The position numbers were made by a program, and so were the translations under genes. This document shows, in pieces, positions 34,209 through 43,747 of a stretch of DNA of 64,000 bases (position 1 is its first letter; each line of letters begins with the position of its first letter). This DNA is from an uncultured Acetobacteraceae bacterium (GTDB taxonomy: Bacteria > Pseudomonadota > Alphaproteobacteria > Acetobacterales > Acetobacteraceae): the NCBI GenBank assembly GCA_903895595.1, contig CAITUP010000064.1, positions 62,001 to 126,000 on the forward strand, read 5' to 3'. The notes under the pieces are model-generated. The model worked only from the letters and a program-made list of their open reading frames with translations. It had not been told where the DNA came from and searched no databases.

Positions 34209-35462
34209 TCACAAATCCAGCAACAACCGGCGCGGGTCCTCGACGCCTTCCTTGACGCGCACCAGAAAGGACACCGCTTCCTTCCCGTCGACGATGCGAT
34301 GATCGTACGACAGGGCCAGATACATCATTGGCCGCACCTCGATCTTGCCGCCGACGACCATCGCGCGGTCCTGGATCTTGTGCATCCCAAGGATCGCCGA
34401 TTGCGGCGGGTTCAGGATCGGGGTGGACATCAAGGAACCGTAGATGCCGCCGTTGGTGATGCTGAACGTGCCGCCCGACAGTTCGTCCGCCTTCAGGCCG
34501 CCGTCGCGGGCGCGCTTGCCGAAATCGGCGATCGCACCTTCGATCCCCGCGAACCCGAGTTGGTCGGCATGGCGGACGACGGGGACAACGAGGCCGTTGG
34601 CGCCGCCGATGGCGATTCCCATGTGGACATGGTGCTTGTAGACGATGTCGTCGCCATCGATCTCGGCGTTCACCGCCGGGAATTCCTTCAGCGCGACGCA
34701 GCAGGCGCGCACGAACACGCTCATGAAGCCGAGGCGGATGCCCTTGTGCTTCTTCTCGAACGCGTCGCGGTACTCGCTGCGCATCGCCATGATCGCGGAC
34801 ATGTCCACCTCATTGAAGGTGGTGAGCATGGCGGCGTTGTTCTGCGCTTCCTTCAGGCGTAACGCGATGGTACGGCGGAGGCGGGTCATTTTCACCCGCT
34901 CCTCCCCTTCCCCAGCGACACGCGGCGGGGCCGGGGGAGCAGCAACAGACACCGGTGCCGGGGCGGTCGCGGCGCCGGCCGGCTGCGCGGCACGGGCCAG
35001 GAAGGCCAGAACGTCGCCCTTGGTGATGCGGCCAGCCTTGCCGGTGCCGTCGCCGATGGCAGTCGGGGTAAGCCCTTGTTCCTCGATAATCTTAGCTGCC
35101 GAGGGTAACGGCGCATGCACGGGGGCCGGCGCGGCGGCCGGGCGCGCAACGGGGCCAAGCGGACGCGGCGGCGGCCGGACGCCGGCCGGGGGGTTGGCGG
35201 CGGGGCCGGCCACGGTCGGTGCGGCGCCTGCCTCGATAATACCAAGCAGTGCCCCGACCTCGACCTCGCTGCCTTCCGGCACGGAAATCGCGACCAGAAC
35301 GCCGGCGGAGGGCGCGTTGACCTCCACCGTCACCTTGTCGGTTTCCAGTTCGACCAGCGGCTCGTCGGCGGCGACGGCTTCTCCGGGTTGCTTGATCCAG
35401 CGGGCAACCGTGGCCGTCGTGACGCTTTCGCCCAGGGTGGGAACGGTGATATCGGTCGACAT
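34209..35462 (-). CDS. sucB: 2-oxoglutarate dehydrogenase E2, dihydrolipoyllysine succinyltransferase
   Basis: 417 aa from the ATG at 35462 with AGGA upstream. Lipoyl domain 1-75 with lipoyl-lysine in [15 protein letters not shown], Pro/Ala-rich linker, E3-binding domain [20 protein letters not shown] with [14 protein letters not shown], second linker, and catalytic domain ending in [19 protein letters not shown] (His/Asp pair). It transfers succinyl groups from lipoyl to CoA. It starts 11 bases after the sucA stop. One lipoyl domain only, as usual for this E2. Confidence 0.96.
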   Translation of the reverse strand: MSTDITVPTLGESVTTATVARWIKQPGEAVAADEPLVELETDKVTVEVNAPSAGVLVAISVPEGSEVEVGALLGIIEAGAAPTVAGPAANPPAGVRPPPRPLGPVARPAAAPAPVHAPLPSAAKIIEEQGLTPTAIGDGTGKAGRITKGDVLAFLARAAQPAGAATAPAPVSVAAPPAPPRVAGEGEERVKMTRLRRTIALRLKEAQNNAAMLTTFNEVDMSAIMAMRSEYRDAFEKKHKGIRLGFMSVFVRACCVALKEFPAVNAEIDGDDIVYKHHVHMGIAIGGANGLVVPVVRHADQLGFAGIEGAIADFGKRARDGGLKADELSGGTFSITNGGIYGSLMSTPILNPPQSAILGMHKIQDRAMVVGGKIEVRPMMYLALSYDHRIVDGKEAVSFLVRVKEGVEDPRRLLLDL

Positions 35463-35473
35463 TGGCAAAAATC

Positions 35474-38275
35474 CTAGCCGATGGCAGCGGCAACGAGCGC
35501 CGCCTGTTGTGCGTTATGGACGCGGGCCTGACCGGTCGCGGGGCTGGCGGCAGCGTCGCGGCCGACGTAGCGAGGGCGTTTGGCCTTCACATCCAGACCG
35601 GACAGCACGCCTTCGATGCGACGGTCTAGGAACTGCCAGGCGCCCATGTTCTCCGGCTCTTCCTGACACCACACGACTTCCGCGTTCGGGTAGGTGGAGA
35701 ATGCGCGAGTCAGGCTGTTGACCGGGAACGGATACAGTTGTTCCAGGCGGACAATCGCGACATCCTGGATGCCGCGTTCGCGCCGAGCGGCGAGCAGATC
35801 GTAGTAGACCTTGCCGGTGCAGACGACGATGCGTTTCACCTGTTCGGCCGGCCCGATCGCGTCGATCTCGGGGATGACGAAGCGGAAAGCCGAACCCTCC
35901 GCGAAGTCGGCCAAGGGCGAGACAGCCAGCTTGTGCCGCAGCAGCGACTTCGGCGTGAACACGATCAGCGGCTTGCGGAAGTTGCGGCGGACCTGGCGGC
36001 GCAGCGCATGGTAGTAGTTGGCCGGCGTGGTCAGATTGCACACCGCCATGTTCCGCTCGGCACACAGCTGCAAATACCGCTCGGGGCGCGCCGAGGAGTG
36101 TTCCGGCCCCTGCCCTTCGTAGCCGTGCGGCAACAGCAGCGTCAGCCCGGACATGCGGAGCCATTTGGTCTCCCCGCTCGCTACGAACTGATCGATGATC
36201 GGTTGCGCGCCGTTGGCGAAGTCGCCGAACTGACCTTCCCAAAGCACCAAAGTGCGCGGATCGGCCAGCGAATAGCCGTATTCGAAGCCCATGACGCCGA
36301 CTTCGGACAACAGCGAGTTGTAAATCTCGATCTTCGCCTGATCGGGCTCGATGTTGTTCAGCGGCACGTATTCGTTCTGGTTTTCCTGGTCGATCAGCAC
36401 CGCGTGGCGCTGGCTGAAGGTGCCGCGCTGGCAGTCCTCGCCCGACAGGCGGACGCGGTGGCCTTCCAGCAGCAGGGTGCCGAACGCCAGAGCCTCCCCG
36501 GTCGCCCAGTCGATACCTTCGCCGGTATCGATCGCGTTGCGCTTGGCATCGAGCTGACGGAGAATCTTCGTATTGGCCTTGAACCCCGCCGGGACGCTGG
36601 CCAGCGCGTGACCGACCTGGCGGAGCGTGTCGGCCGGGACGGCGGTAGCTTCTTCCTGCCGCTCGACCTCCTGGTCCGACTGCTTCAGGCCTGCCCAATG
36701 GCCTTCCAGCCAATCGGCCTTGTTCACCTTATAGGATTGCGCCGCCTGATAGGCGTCTTCCAGGGTCTTGGCGAAGCCTTCCACCATGCCGCGCGCGTCG
36801 GCGGCGGAAACCATGTCCTCGGCCGCCAAACGGTCGGCGTAGAGTTTCCGCGTGGTCGATTGCAGGCCGATGGCCTTGTACATCATCGGCTGCGTGAACG
36901 CCGGTTCATCGGTTTCGTTATGCCCGTGGCGGCGGTAGCAGACGATGTCCAGCACGATGTCGGCGGCGAAGCGCATGCGGAACTCGGCGGCCATGCGTGC
37001 ACAAAAAATGACCGCTTCCGGGTCGTCGCCGTTCACGTGCAGCACCGGCGCCTGGATGGATTTGGCGACGTCGGTGCAATAGAGGCCGGAATAGGCGTGC
37101 GCCGGCACGGTCGTGAAGCCGATCTGGTTGTTGACCACCACATGCACGGTGCCGCCGGTGCGGTAGCCGATCAGTTGGCTCATCGCCAGGGTTTCATAAA
37201 CCATCCCCTGCCCCGCGAACGCCGCGTCGCCGTGCATCAGGATCGCCATGACAGACGAGCGCTTCTGCGTATCCCCAGCCTGATCCTGCCGCGCGCGGAC
37301 CTTCCCCACCACGACGGGATTGACCGCTTCGAGGTGCGATGGGTTCGGCTGCAAGGACAGATGCACCATCCGGCCGGCGATTTCCTGGTCGGTGGAGGTG
37401 CCCAGATGGTACTTCACATCGCCGGAACCCTGGACGTCGTCGGGTTTGAAGCTCTCGCCCTCGAATTCCGAGAAGACGGCGGTGAAGGGCTTCTTCACCA
37501 CGTTCACCAGCGTGTTCAGGCGGCCGCGGTGGGGCATGCCGATGGCGACTTCCTTGACGCCGGCCGCCGCCACCGTCTCGATGATCGCGTGCAGCGCGGG
37601 GATGGTGACCTCCCCGCCTTCCAGGCCGAAGCGCTTGGTGGTGACGTAGCGCTTCTGGCAGAACATTTCGAAGCCCTCGGCCTCGGTCAGTTGGTGCAGG
37701 ATTTTGCGCTTGGACGTGCGGTCGAAGGCGGTGCGCCAGGGCGCCCCTTCGACCCGGCGCTGGATCCAGGATTTCTGGTCGGGGTCCTGGATGTGCATGA
37801 ACTCCACGCCGATGGAGCCGCAATAGGTTTCCCGCAGGATGGTCACGATTTCGCGCAACGTGGCGCTTTCGCGGCCGAGCACGTTGTCGATGAAGATGCC
37901 GCGGTCCTGGTCGGCATCGGTGAAACCGTAGCTGCGCGGGTCGAGTTCCGGGTGCGGGGTCGGGAGCTGGAGGCCGAGCGGATCGAGGTGGGCTTCGAGA
38001 TGGCCACGCACGCGGTAGGAGCGGATGAGCATCAGGGCGCGCAGGCTGGCGATCGTGTCGGCGCGGGAGGCTGCGACGGGCGCGGTCTGGCGCGCGGGCG
38101 CCCAGGAGGCGTTGCCTTGCAGCAGAGCGCGGGCGTCGTCGTCCATCGCCTCGAAGATCGCGGCGTATCCGGGGTCCACTGACGCGGGGTTGGCGGCCCA
38201 CTCGGCGTATTGCGCCATCAGAAGCGCGGTGTTCGTGCCGTCGAAGGCCGAGGCAAGGAGATCGGCACCTTCCAT
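35474..38275 (-). CDS. sucA: 2-oxoglutarate dehydrogenase E1 component
   Basis: 933 aa from the ATG at 38275, chosen for its AAGGG site and because [20 protein letters not shown] aligns with the usual N-terminus; an ATG at 38311 adds 12 residues. The E1 core includes [40 protein letters not shown], the thiamine-diphosphate loop [40 protein letters not shown] and the C-terminal [18 protein letters not shown]. It decarboxylates 2-oxoglutarate in the TCA cycle and heads the operon with sucB and lpdA. Confidence 0.96.
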   Translation of the reverse strand: MEGADLLASAFDGTNTALLMAQYAEWAANPASVDPGYAAIFEAMDDDARALLQGNASWAPARQTAPVAASRADTIASLRALMLIRSYRVRGHLEAHLDPLGLQLPTPHPELDPRSYGFTDADQDRGIFIDNVLGRESATLREIVTILRETYCGSIGVEFMHIQDPDQKSWIQRRVEGAPWRTAFDRTSKRKILHQLTEAEGFEMFCQKRYVTTKRFGLEGGEVTIPALHAIIETVAAAGVKEVAIGMPHRGRLNTLVNVVKKPFTAVFSEFEGESFKPDDVQGSGDVKYHLGTSTDQEIAGRMVHLSLQPNPSHLEAVNPVVVGKVRARQDQAGDTQKRSSVMAILMHGDAAFAGQGMVYETLAMSQLIGYRTGGTVHVVVNNQIGFTTVPAHAYSGLYCTDVAKSIQAPVLHVNGDDPEAVIFCARMAAEFRMRFAADIVLDIVCYRRHGHNETDEPAFTQPMMYKAIGLQSTTRKLYADRLAAEDMVSAADARGMVEGFAKTLEDAYQAAQSYKVNKADWLEGHWAGLKQSDQEVERQEEATAVPADTLRQVGHALASVPAGFKANTKILRQLDAKRNAIDTGEGIDWATGEALAFGTLLLEGHRVRLSGEDCQRGTFSQRHAVLIDQENQNEYVPLNNIEPDQAKIEIYNSLLSEVGVMGFEYGYSLADPRTLVLWEGQFGDFANGAQPIIDQFVASGETKWLRMSGLTLLLPHGYEGQGPEHSSARPERYLQLCAERNMAVCNLTTPANYYHALRRQVRRNFRKPLIVFTPKSLLRHKLAVSPLADFAEGSAFRFVIPEIDAIGPAEQVKRIVVCTGKVYYDLLAARRERGIQDVAIVRLEQLYPFPVNSLTRAFSTYPNAEVVWCQEEPENMGAWQFLDRRIEGVLSGLDVKAKRPRYVGRDAAASPATGQARVHNAQQAALVAAAIG

Positions 38276-38316
38276 CTGTCTGGTATCCCTTATGTGCGTG
38301 CGGTCGGACATCCTCA

Positions 38317-38401
38317 CGGCGCATGCAAACGATGCGCCGGTATGGTTCTGTCTCGCGCTCCATATGGACCGTTACACCAAAAGGGTTAAGGATTTCTTAA
38401 C
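38317..38401 (-). promoter_or_regulatory. sucA leader hairpin and upstream inverted repeat
   Basis: CGGCGCAT at 38317-38324 and ATGCGCCG at 38332-38339 form a perfect 8-pair hairpin with a 7-base loop just upstream of the possible sucA start at 38311. Further upstream, GTTAAG-N5-CTTAAC at 38385-38401 is an operator-like inverted repeat in an A+T-rich patch. Together they suggest regulated transcription and perhaps leader-level control of the TCA operon; no regulator is identified. Confidence 0.45.
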
Positions 38402-38465
38402 GGATCGTGTGACATTTCGGGTATGCGGAAAAAAATCGCGGGGCGGGAGAGGAGTTGGATGCGCG

Positions 38466-38765
38466 TTAACGCAGCAGCGCCGCGACGTCGCGGTAGGCGC
38501 TCAGGACGCGGATGACCTGGATGCCCGCGGGATCGCCGCGATAGACGATCAAATAGCGACCCACCGGCCAGAACCGGATATCGTCTCGAAGCGGTACAAG
38601 GTCGGGGCGGGCGTGACCCAGGGCTGGGCGGCGGTCCAGCATTTCACAGGCAGCCATGAGACGGTCCAGCAGACGGTCAGCGGCATCGGGGTTTCGGTCG
38701 CCAATGTAGTCGGCGATCTCGAGCAGATCCAGGCGTGCTCTTGGGGTCAGAAACCTGTCGGTCAC
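38466..38765 (-). CDS. parE: ParE-type toxin of a type II toxin-antitoxin pair
   Basis: 99 aa. RelE/ParE-fold features: LTPRARLDLLEIADYIGDRN, a central LGHARPDLVPLRDDIRFWPV and the end strand VGRYLIVYRGDPAGIQVIRV. It probably inhibits gyrase (ParE) rather than acting as an mRNA interferase, but the two are hard to separate by sequence. Its ATG overlaps the antitoxin stop by 4 bases, the usual antitoxin-first order. Confidence 0.9.
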   Translation of the reverse strand: MTDRFLTPRARLDLLEIADYIGDRNPDAADRLLDRLMAACEMLDRRPALGHARPDLVPLRDDIRFWPVGRYLIVYRGDPAGIQVIRVLSAYRDVAALLR

Positions 38766-39025
38766 TGCCGCTGGCGATGCGCGGCCACGCGCGCGCGGGC
38801 TTCGGCGAAAGCAGATTCCAGGGGGAGGAGTTCGCCTCGGTCCAGTTCGTCCAGGCCTTCCTGGATTTGGGTTTGCCAGCGCGCGGTTCGTTCTTGCTCG
38901 GCTTCCTCCCGAGCGAACAGGAGGCGCAGGCCTTCCCGCACGACCTCGCTGGCTGTTGGGTAGAGGCCGCTTTGGACCTTTTCGGCGATCCGGCGTTCGA
39001 GTTCAGGGGTTAGGGAGACGTTCAT
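38762..39025 (-). CDS. parD: ParD-type antitoxin
   Basis: 87 aa. Ribbon-helix-helix N-terminus MNVSLTPELERRIAEKVQSG followed by TASEVVREGLRLLFAREEAE, as in ParD/CopG antitoxins. The acidic C-terminal tail wraps the toxin. It should bind ParE and autorepress the promoter just upstream (39026-39060). Confidence 0.9.
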   Translation of the reverse strand: MNVSLTPELERRIAEKVQSGLYPTASEVVREGLRLLFAREEAEQERTARWQTQIQEGLDELDRGELLPLESAFAEARARVAAHRQRQ

Positions 39026-39109
39026 GGTGGGGGCCCTTGGGAGGTGAGGCGAGGATAGCTAATTTTGGTACTGGCTCCAAGAGTTGATGTCGACGGCGTC
39101 TCAAGAGCA

Positions 39110-39144
39110 AGAAATGCCCGCGCTGCCGCACTGCGGGCATTTCT
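39110..39144. terminator. Strong hairpin between the DUF2971 gene and parDE
   Basis: AGAAATGCCCGC at 39110-39121 pairs perfectly with GCGGGCATTTCT at 39133-39144, a 12-pair stem with an 11-base loop. It lies 34 bases beyond the stop of the leftward DUF2971 gene, where a terminator is expected. The T-run is imperfect (TTCTTGCTCTTG), so termination efficiency is uncertain. Confidence 0.6.
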
Positions 39145-39177
39145 AGCTTTTGCTACAGGTTTTTTGACGTAAATTTG

Positions 39178-40149
39178 CTATGTCCGCAGGGGGATATACG
39201 ATACAGTTACACGAGGTCGAGAATCCGGTATACCCGCATCAGACAAAAGGCTGACAAATGCCTCCGAAATTGGTACGGGATAGCCAGACGGTCCCACGAT
39301 GATTTTGTCAATCAAATTGGGAATATCGACACCGGTTATCTGCTCGTCGGGCTTATTTTCAAGGGGAATTTTGTAAACTATCTGCGGAATTCCTCCGACA
39401 ACTTCGACGCTTCGCTCAATGTGTGCTGACGGCAGGGCATATGGCAGATAGATCGCCCGCCACTCCCGCTCCTCCGCAAATCCTTCGTGTTTGAGACATA
39501 GTGCAGCCAGAACTAACGCAAAAAACCCCATATTCTGGATTTTCACCGGATCGACCGAACGAAGATAATCGGCATTTTTCTCTATACTCCGGATACTCGA
39601 CATGAATTCGTTTTCAAAATCCGCATCCGTCATGTATTCGACCGGGCTGACGAGCAGACGTAATCCAACTGCCGAACCTGGGGTTAGCGGAAGCCAAAAA
39701 ATAATAGCAGCTTTAGCTGAATCGCCGCCATAAGCTCGCCACATCGATAGTCGTCCATGTAGGTCCTCCGCATCATCATGCTCGGAAAAGGAACAAACAT
39801 AGGTATTTAACTGTATATTATTCCGCCATTGATCAAACTGCGTAAGTATTTTCTCATGCATCTTATTACCAAATGGCGCTAGAGCGCGCTGGTAAGCTTC
39901 AATAATATACGGAATTTGGAACAACGCCAATAATTTGTCATACCCGTGATAGGCTTCTCTGTAGTCGTTCATATATCTAACATTGCGCATCCATATCCGG
40001 CGATTTTTTATGATGTTCACCGCATTTTCAGCTGACGTGTAGTGTACAAAGCGACCACCATTCGTACGTACATGATCACGCTTCTTGTGGGCCAAAGGAG
40101 TAAAGATACGCTCAAGTTCAATCCCCACGGCTAGCTCTTCGTCGGTCAA
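39178..40149 (-). CDS. DUF2971 domain protein in an A+T-rich, probably acquired segment
   Basis: 323 aa from a TTG at 40149; no ATG with a good site stands near, so the start is uncertain. GRFVHYTSAENAVNIIKNRR and WMRNVRYMNDYREAYHGYDK followed by YVCSFSEHDDAEDLHGRLSM and WRAYGGDSAKAAIIF are the typical DUF2971 elements; the later HEGFAEEREWRAIYLP also fits. Biochemical function is unknown; members are frequent in accessory and defence regions. The codon use and base composition (many A/T third positions) differ sharply from flanking genes. It lies between parDE and the AbiEii remnant. The 234 bases upstream (40150-40383) contain no gene. Confidence 0.85.
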   Translation of the reverse strand: MTDEELAVGIELERIFTPLAHKKRDHVRTNGGRFVHYTSAENAVNIIKNRRIWMRNVRYMNDYREAYHGYDKLLALFQIPYIIEAYQRALAPFGNKMHEKILTQFDQWRNNIQLNTYVCSFSEHDDAEDLHGRLSMWRAYGGDSAKAAIIFWLPLTPGSAVGLRLLVSPVEYMTDADFENEFMSSIRSIEKNADYLRSVDPVKIQNMGFFALVLAALCLKHEGFAEEREWRAIYLPYALPSAHIERSVEVVGGIPQIVYKIPLENKPDEQITGVDIPNLIDKIIVGPSGYPVPISEAFVSLLSDAGIPDSRPRVTVSYIPLRT

Positions 40150-40383
40150 TGTCCACCACCTTTACAGCCATTCCAAGGATTCCGAACCGCTTCATATGAC
40201 GACTTGTACAATCTGGAGGCTCGTTCAGTAGCGCTCTGACAACTCATCACGCAAGTACTTTCAATGGTCAGGCGGGATCGGCCCCGGCCCACCAGCCGCC
40301 GTACTCCCGGAACCAAGCTCACGCGTCCAATGTCATAACGTCATGGTCATACCAGAACAACAACGCCGATGGACACTACCCCC

Positions 40384-40674
40384 TCACCCAAACCGCCGAA
40401 CCGGCATAGCCGGCGCCGGATAACGCCCGAGCACCGAATTCCAATAAGCCCAGGACCGAGGATCGACGATCCCCGGAGGTGCCCGATCCAGCGCCTCCCG
40501 CAGATCGTCGTCCATCAGGAACCGGCGCAACAGCTTCATATCCGCATGCGTCGCCCGCGCCAGCGCGTAGGCAACGAACCGATCCGTATCGGACAATGCC
40601 TCCTCCGGCGGTTCGAACCACACGAAGCGGCGGGCCAGCGCCTCTGTCTCCAGTGTCAGCGGAATGGTCTTCAT
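40384..40674 (-). CDS. Conserved small protein paired with the AbiEii-like fragment
   Basis: 96 aa. I do not recognise a named family. VWFEPPEEALSDTDRFVAYA, MKLLRRFLMDDDLREALDRA and RSWAYWNSVLGRYPAPAMP look like a compact helical protein with a conserved C-terminal W-Y-W stretch. The start overlaps the upstream nucleotidyltransferase-like stop by 4 bases (ATGA), so the two are a coupled pair. Position second to an AbiEii-like gene suggests the partner in a toxin-antitoxin-like module, but this is inference. Confidence 0.7.
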   Translation of the reverse strand: MKTIPLTLETEALARRFVWFEPPEEALSDTDRFVAYALARATHADMKLLRRFLMDDDLREALDRAPPGIVDPRSWAYWNSVLGRYPAPAMPVRRFG

Positions 40675-40886
40675 GCCGAGCCACCGTCAAGCGCGGGCAG
40701 ACAATCCAGATCGAGCGGCCGGTTGCCGAAAAAATCGAAATCCACCGATTCCCGGTGCCCCAGATGCAATGCCAGCGCAGTGCCATCGTACAGCACGAAC
40801 TCGGGCGGCACAGCTGACAACTCCGCCCACAGACGCCGCTGCGGCAAAGGCAGAATATCCAGCCGTGGGATGAAAGCCGTGGCCAT
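40671..40886 (-). CDS. Truncated AbiEii/AbiGii-type nucleotidyltransferase
   Basis: 71 aa from the ATG at 40886 with GGAGAAGG upstream. The segment FVLYDGTALALHLGHRES followed by VDFDFFGNRPLDLD is the nucleotidyltransferase core (G-G/D-T-A-L and D-x-D) of the AbiEii toxin family. Full members are usually above 200 residues; here the protein stops just after the core, so the rest of the fold is missing. It is either a decayed toxin or a minimal nucleotidyltransferase. It is followed directly by the 96-aa partner. Confidence 0.68.
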   Translation of the reverse strand: MATAFIPRLDILPLPQRRLWAELSAVPPEFVLYDGTALALHLGHRESVDFDFFGNRPLDLDCLPALDGGSA

Positions 40887-40997
40887 GGGAACCTTCTCCA
40901 CACCGATAGATTACCACGGAACCGCCAGCGAGCCACCCTTCCCCACCGCATCCGCCCCATGCCATGCTCCACCCCAAGAACAGGGAGGACACCGGCC

Positions 40998-41990
40998 ATG
41001 CGCCACATAATTTACCTACTGGGCCTGCTGCTGCTCGCGGTACCAGCGTACGCCGAAACAAACGAAGTGCGGATCGCCCAGCAAACCAGCATGGCGTTCC
41101 TGCAATTCAACGTCATGAAGCACCAGGCGCTGATCGAGAAACACGCCGCCGCCGCCGGCATACCGGACGTCAAAGTGTCCTTCGCCGCCTTCAACGGCCC
41201 GGACGCGATGAACGACGCCCTGCTGTCCGGCGCGCTGGATATCGTGTCTGGCGGCCCTCCCGGCCTAATGATCGTCTGGTCCCGCACCAAAGGCACCCCG
41301 CAGGAGGTCCGCGGAGTCGGCGGCCTCGCGCAGTTGCCCTTTCTGCTGACGACGCGGAACCCGAACGTGCACCACATCCGCGATTTCGGTCCGAACGACA
41401 AAATCGCGATGCCCGCCGTGAAGCTCGCCGCTCAGGCAGTGCTGCTGGAAATGGCGGCGGCGCGGGAATGGGGCGACGCGGAGTACGCCCGGCTGGACCC
41501 GCTGACGGTGTCGATGTCGCCATCCGACACCACCGCCGGCCTGTTATCGGGCGGGGCGGCGTTCAACTCCGCCTTCACCATCCCGCCGTTCCAGGACATG
41601 CAGCTCCGCGATCCCGCCATCCACGTCGTCCTGGACTCGACCGAACTGCTCGGTCCCTCAACCGCCAGCTACGCCTGGACATCGAAGAAGTTCCACGACG
41701 CCAACCCCAAGGTCTATCGCGCGATCGTCGAAGCGATGAAGGAGGCCTCGGTCTTCGTCATGACCCACAAGGCGGAAGCATTGGCCTACTACCTGGAAGA
41801 CACCCGAGCCAAGGTGGACGCCGGGCTGATGACGCAAATCATGGACGACAAGCGCACGAATTACAGCGTGACGCCGCTGGCGGCGGCCAAATGGGCGGCA
41901 TTCCTGCACCGCGTCGGACGCAACAAGAATGCCGCGGAGTCCTGGAAGGACCTGTTCTGGCCCGAAATCCACGATCTTCCGGGGAACTGA
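40998..41990 (+). CDS. ABC transporter periplasmic substrate-binding protein, NitT/TauT type (copy 1)
   Basis: 330 aa. Signal peptide RHIIYLLGLLLLAVPAYA, cleaved before ETNEVRIAQQTSMAFLQFNV. The SsuA/TauA/THI5-like fold shows ALLSGALDIVSGGPPGLMIV and PSDTTAGLLSGGAAFNSAFT. It would bind a small anionic or aromatic compound such as a sulfonate, nitrate analogue or phthalate; the ligand is not readable. No permease or ATPase gene is adjacent. The next gene, one base after the stop, is a close paralogue of the same length. Confidence 0.88.
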   Translation: MRHIIYLLGLLLLAVPAYAETNEVRIAQQTSMAFLQFNVMKHQALIEKHAAAAGIPDVKVSFAAFNGPDAMNDALLSGALDIVSGGPPGLMIVWSRTKGTPQEVRGVGGLAQLPFLLTTRNPNVHHIRDFGPNDKIAMPAVKLAAQAVLLEMAAAREWGDAEYARLDPLTVSMSPSDTTAGLLSGGAAFNSAFTIPPFQDMQLRDPAIHVVLDSTELLGPSTASYAWTSKKFHDANPKVYRAIVEAMKEASVFVMTHKAEALAYYLEDTRAKVDAGLMTQIMDDKRTNYSVTPLAAAKWAAFLHRVGRNKNAAESWKDLFWPEIHDLPGN

Positions 41991-41991
41991 C

Positions 41992-42984
41992 ATGCGCCTC
42001 TGCACCATCTTGTTGGGCCTGCTGCTGACCGTCGGGATCGCTCGGGCCGAAACGAACGAGGTACGGATCGCGCAACAGACCAGCGCGGCGTTCCTGCAAT
42101 TCAACGTCATGAAGCACATGGGCCTGATCGAGAAACACGCCGCCGCTTTGGGCGTGCCGGACGTGAAGGTTAGCTTCGCGGTGTTCAACGGGTCCGACGC
42201 GCAGAACCAGGCGCTGCTGTCGGGCGCCGTGGACATCGTGTCCGGCGGGCCGCCCGGTTTGATGGTGCTGTGGGCCAAAACCTTCGGCACCGCGCAGGAG
42301 GTACGGGGCGTGTCCAACATCGTCTACCTGCCGTGGAAGCTGAACACGCGGAATCCGAATGTCCGCTCCATCCGCGATTTCACCGACGACGACCGGATCG
42401 CGATGCCGGGGGTGAAAATGTCGTCCCAGGCGGTGGTGCTGCAAATGGCGGCCGCGAAGATTTGGGGCGACGCGGAATACGATCGGTTCGACAAGCTGGG
42501 CGTCGCCATGTCGCCGGCCGACGCCACGGCGGGGCTGCTGTCGGGTGGAAGCGCGTTCAATTCCGCGTTCACCGTGCCACCGTTCCAAGACATCCAATTG
42601 AAGAACCCGGCGATCCATACGGTCCTGGATTCGCGCGACGTGATCGGCAACGCGGCCGGGTCGGTGGCCTGGACATCGAAGAAATTCCACGACGGAAACC
42701 CGAAAGTCTACCGAGCGGTGGTGGAGGCACTGAAGGAGGCGACAGCGTTTGTGAATGCTCACCGGCGGGAGGCGGTCGAGTTTTATGCCGCGGATACCGC
42801 GGCGAAGGTCAACGTGGACGAGGTCGTGCAGATCATGTCGCAGCCGGGCATCACGTTCGACGTCACGCCGCATGGGCAGTTGCAGTGGGCGACGTTCATG
42901 GGACGTGTGGGGAAATGGAAAGTGCAGGCGACGAGCTGGAAGGATTTGTTCTGGCCGGAGATTTGGGATTTGGATGGAAGTTGA
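41992..42984 (+). CDS. ABC transporter periplasmic substrate-binding protein, NitT/TauT type (copy 2)
   Basis: 330 aa. Signal peptide RLCTILLGLLLTVGIARA, cleaved before ETNEVRIAQQTSAAFLQFNV. Nearly every motif of copy 1 recurs (ALLSGAVDIVSGGPPGLMVL; PADATAGLLSGGSAFNSAFT; WTSKKFHDGNPKVYRAVVEA), which indicates tandem duplication. Differences cluster in the loops that would contact ligand (residues ~95-125 and ~205-225), which hints at altered specificity. Transport components must be encoded elsewhere. Confidence 0.88.
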   Translation: MRLCTILLGLLLTVGIARAETNEVRIAQQTSAAFLQFNVMKHMGLIEKHAAALGVPDVKVSFAVFNGSDAQNQALLSGAVDIVSGGPPGLMVLWAKTFGTAQEVRGVSNIVYLPWKLNTRNPNVRSIRDFTDDDRIAMPGVKMSSQAVVLQMAAAKIWGDAEYDRFDKLGVAMSPADATAGLLSGGSAFNSAFTVPPFQDIQLKNPAIHTVLDSRDVIGNAAGSVAWTSKKFHDGNPKVYRAVVEALKEATAFVNAHRREAVEFYAADTAAKVNVDEVVQIMSQPGITFDVTPHGQLQWATFMGRVGKWKVQATSWKDLFWPEIWDLDGS

Positions 42985-43081
42985 AGGCTCCTTTCCCCAA
43001 TCGGCTCGAACGGAAACCGACATTGACAGCCGACCGCCACGGCCTATGATTCCGCAACAAAGTCGTTATGGAGAAATCGTT

Positions 43082-43591
43082 ATGATCGTGCGACCGGTCG
43101 CGCTGCTGCTTGGCCTTCTTGGCGCCATCCTCTGCCTGCCCGGAACCGGCTGGGCTGGGACCTATTCCATCGGCCCGGGCGACGGGTTTGCCACCTTGAT
43201 CCTCCCGAACGCGTGGCAAGTCACCGCCACCGATCGCGGCCTTCAGGCGCAAACCAGAGACGATGAGGTCTACATCTGGGCCGAGGCCTATACAGAAGCC
43301 AGCCTCGATGAGGTCTCCCAGGAGCATCAGAAATATTACGACGACCAGGGCGTGGTGGTCACCGGCAAGCCGCAGACGAAGGATGGCACGGTCAACGGCG
43401 TCCCCGCCCGTTTCATGAACCTGCCGGCCACGTGGCATGGCAAGAAGACCATCCTTCAGTACGTGTTCCTGGACCCGGGCCCCAACCGAAAATGGAAGCT
43501 GATGCTGTCGGAATGGGCCTCGCCCGAGGGCGACAGAAAATACGATGCCGATACCAACGACATTCTGAACAGCGTGCTGTTCCGGAAGTAG
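43082..43591 (+). CDS. Secreted protein of unknown function
   Basis: 169 aa. Signal peptide with hydrophobic core VALLLGLLGAILCLPGTGWA. The mature part is a small alpha/beta domain: YSIGPGDGFATLILPNAWQV, EVYIWAEAYTEASLDEVSQE, VNGVPARFMNLPATWHGKK and WKLMLSEWASPEGD. It resembles small periplasmic proteins of uncharacterised families (PsbP- or DcrB-like in style); I cannot name a family. It is separate from the binding-protein pair by about 97 bases. Confidence 0.72.
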   Translation: MIVRPVALLLGLLGAILCLPGTGWAGTYSIGPGDGFATLILPNAWQVTATDRGLQAQTRDDEVYIWAEAYTEASLDEVSQEHQKYYDDQGVVVTGKPQTKDGTVNGVPARFMNLPATWHGKKTILQYVFLDPGPNRKWKLMLSEWASPEGDRKYDADTNDILNSVLFRK

Positions 43592-43747
43592 CGCGGGCGG
43601 CGGCCCGCCCACCTTGCCGCCCCCCCCGGCCCGTGCTTGGAATCCTCCTCGCGTGGTAACGTGACCATACGCGGCGGAGGGAACGGAGAAACGCGCCTGC
43701 CCCGTTAAGAATGAAACGCCCGGAACGGCACGAACAGGAGAACGAAC

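Noticed and set aside
35738-38182. 814-codon open frame antisense to sucA
   Set aside because: His/Gln/Arg/Val-rich mirror of a strongly conserved gene; no start context or homology features.
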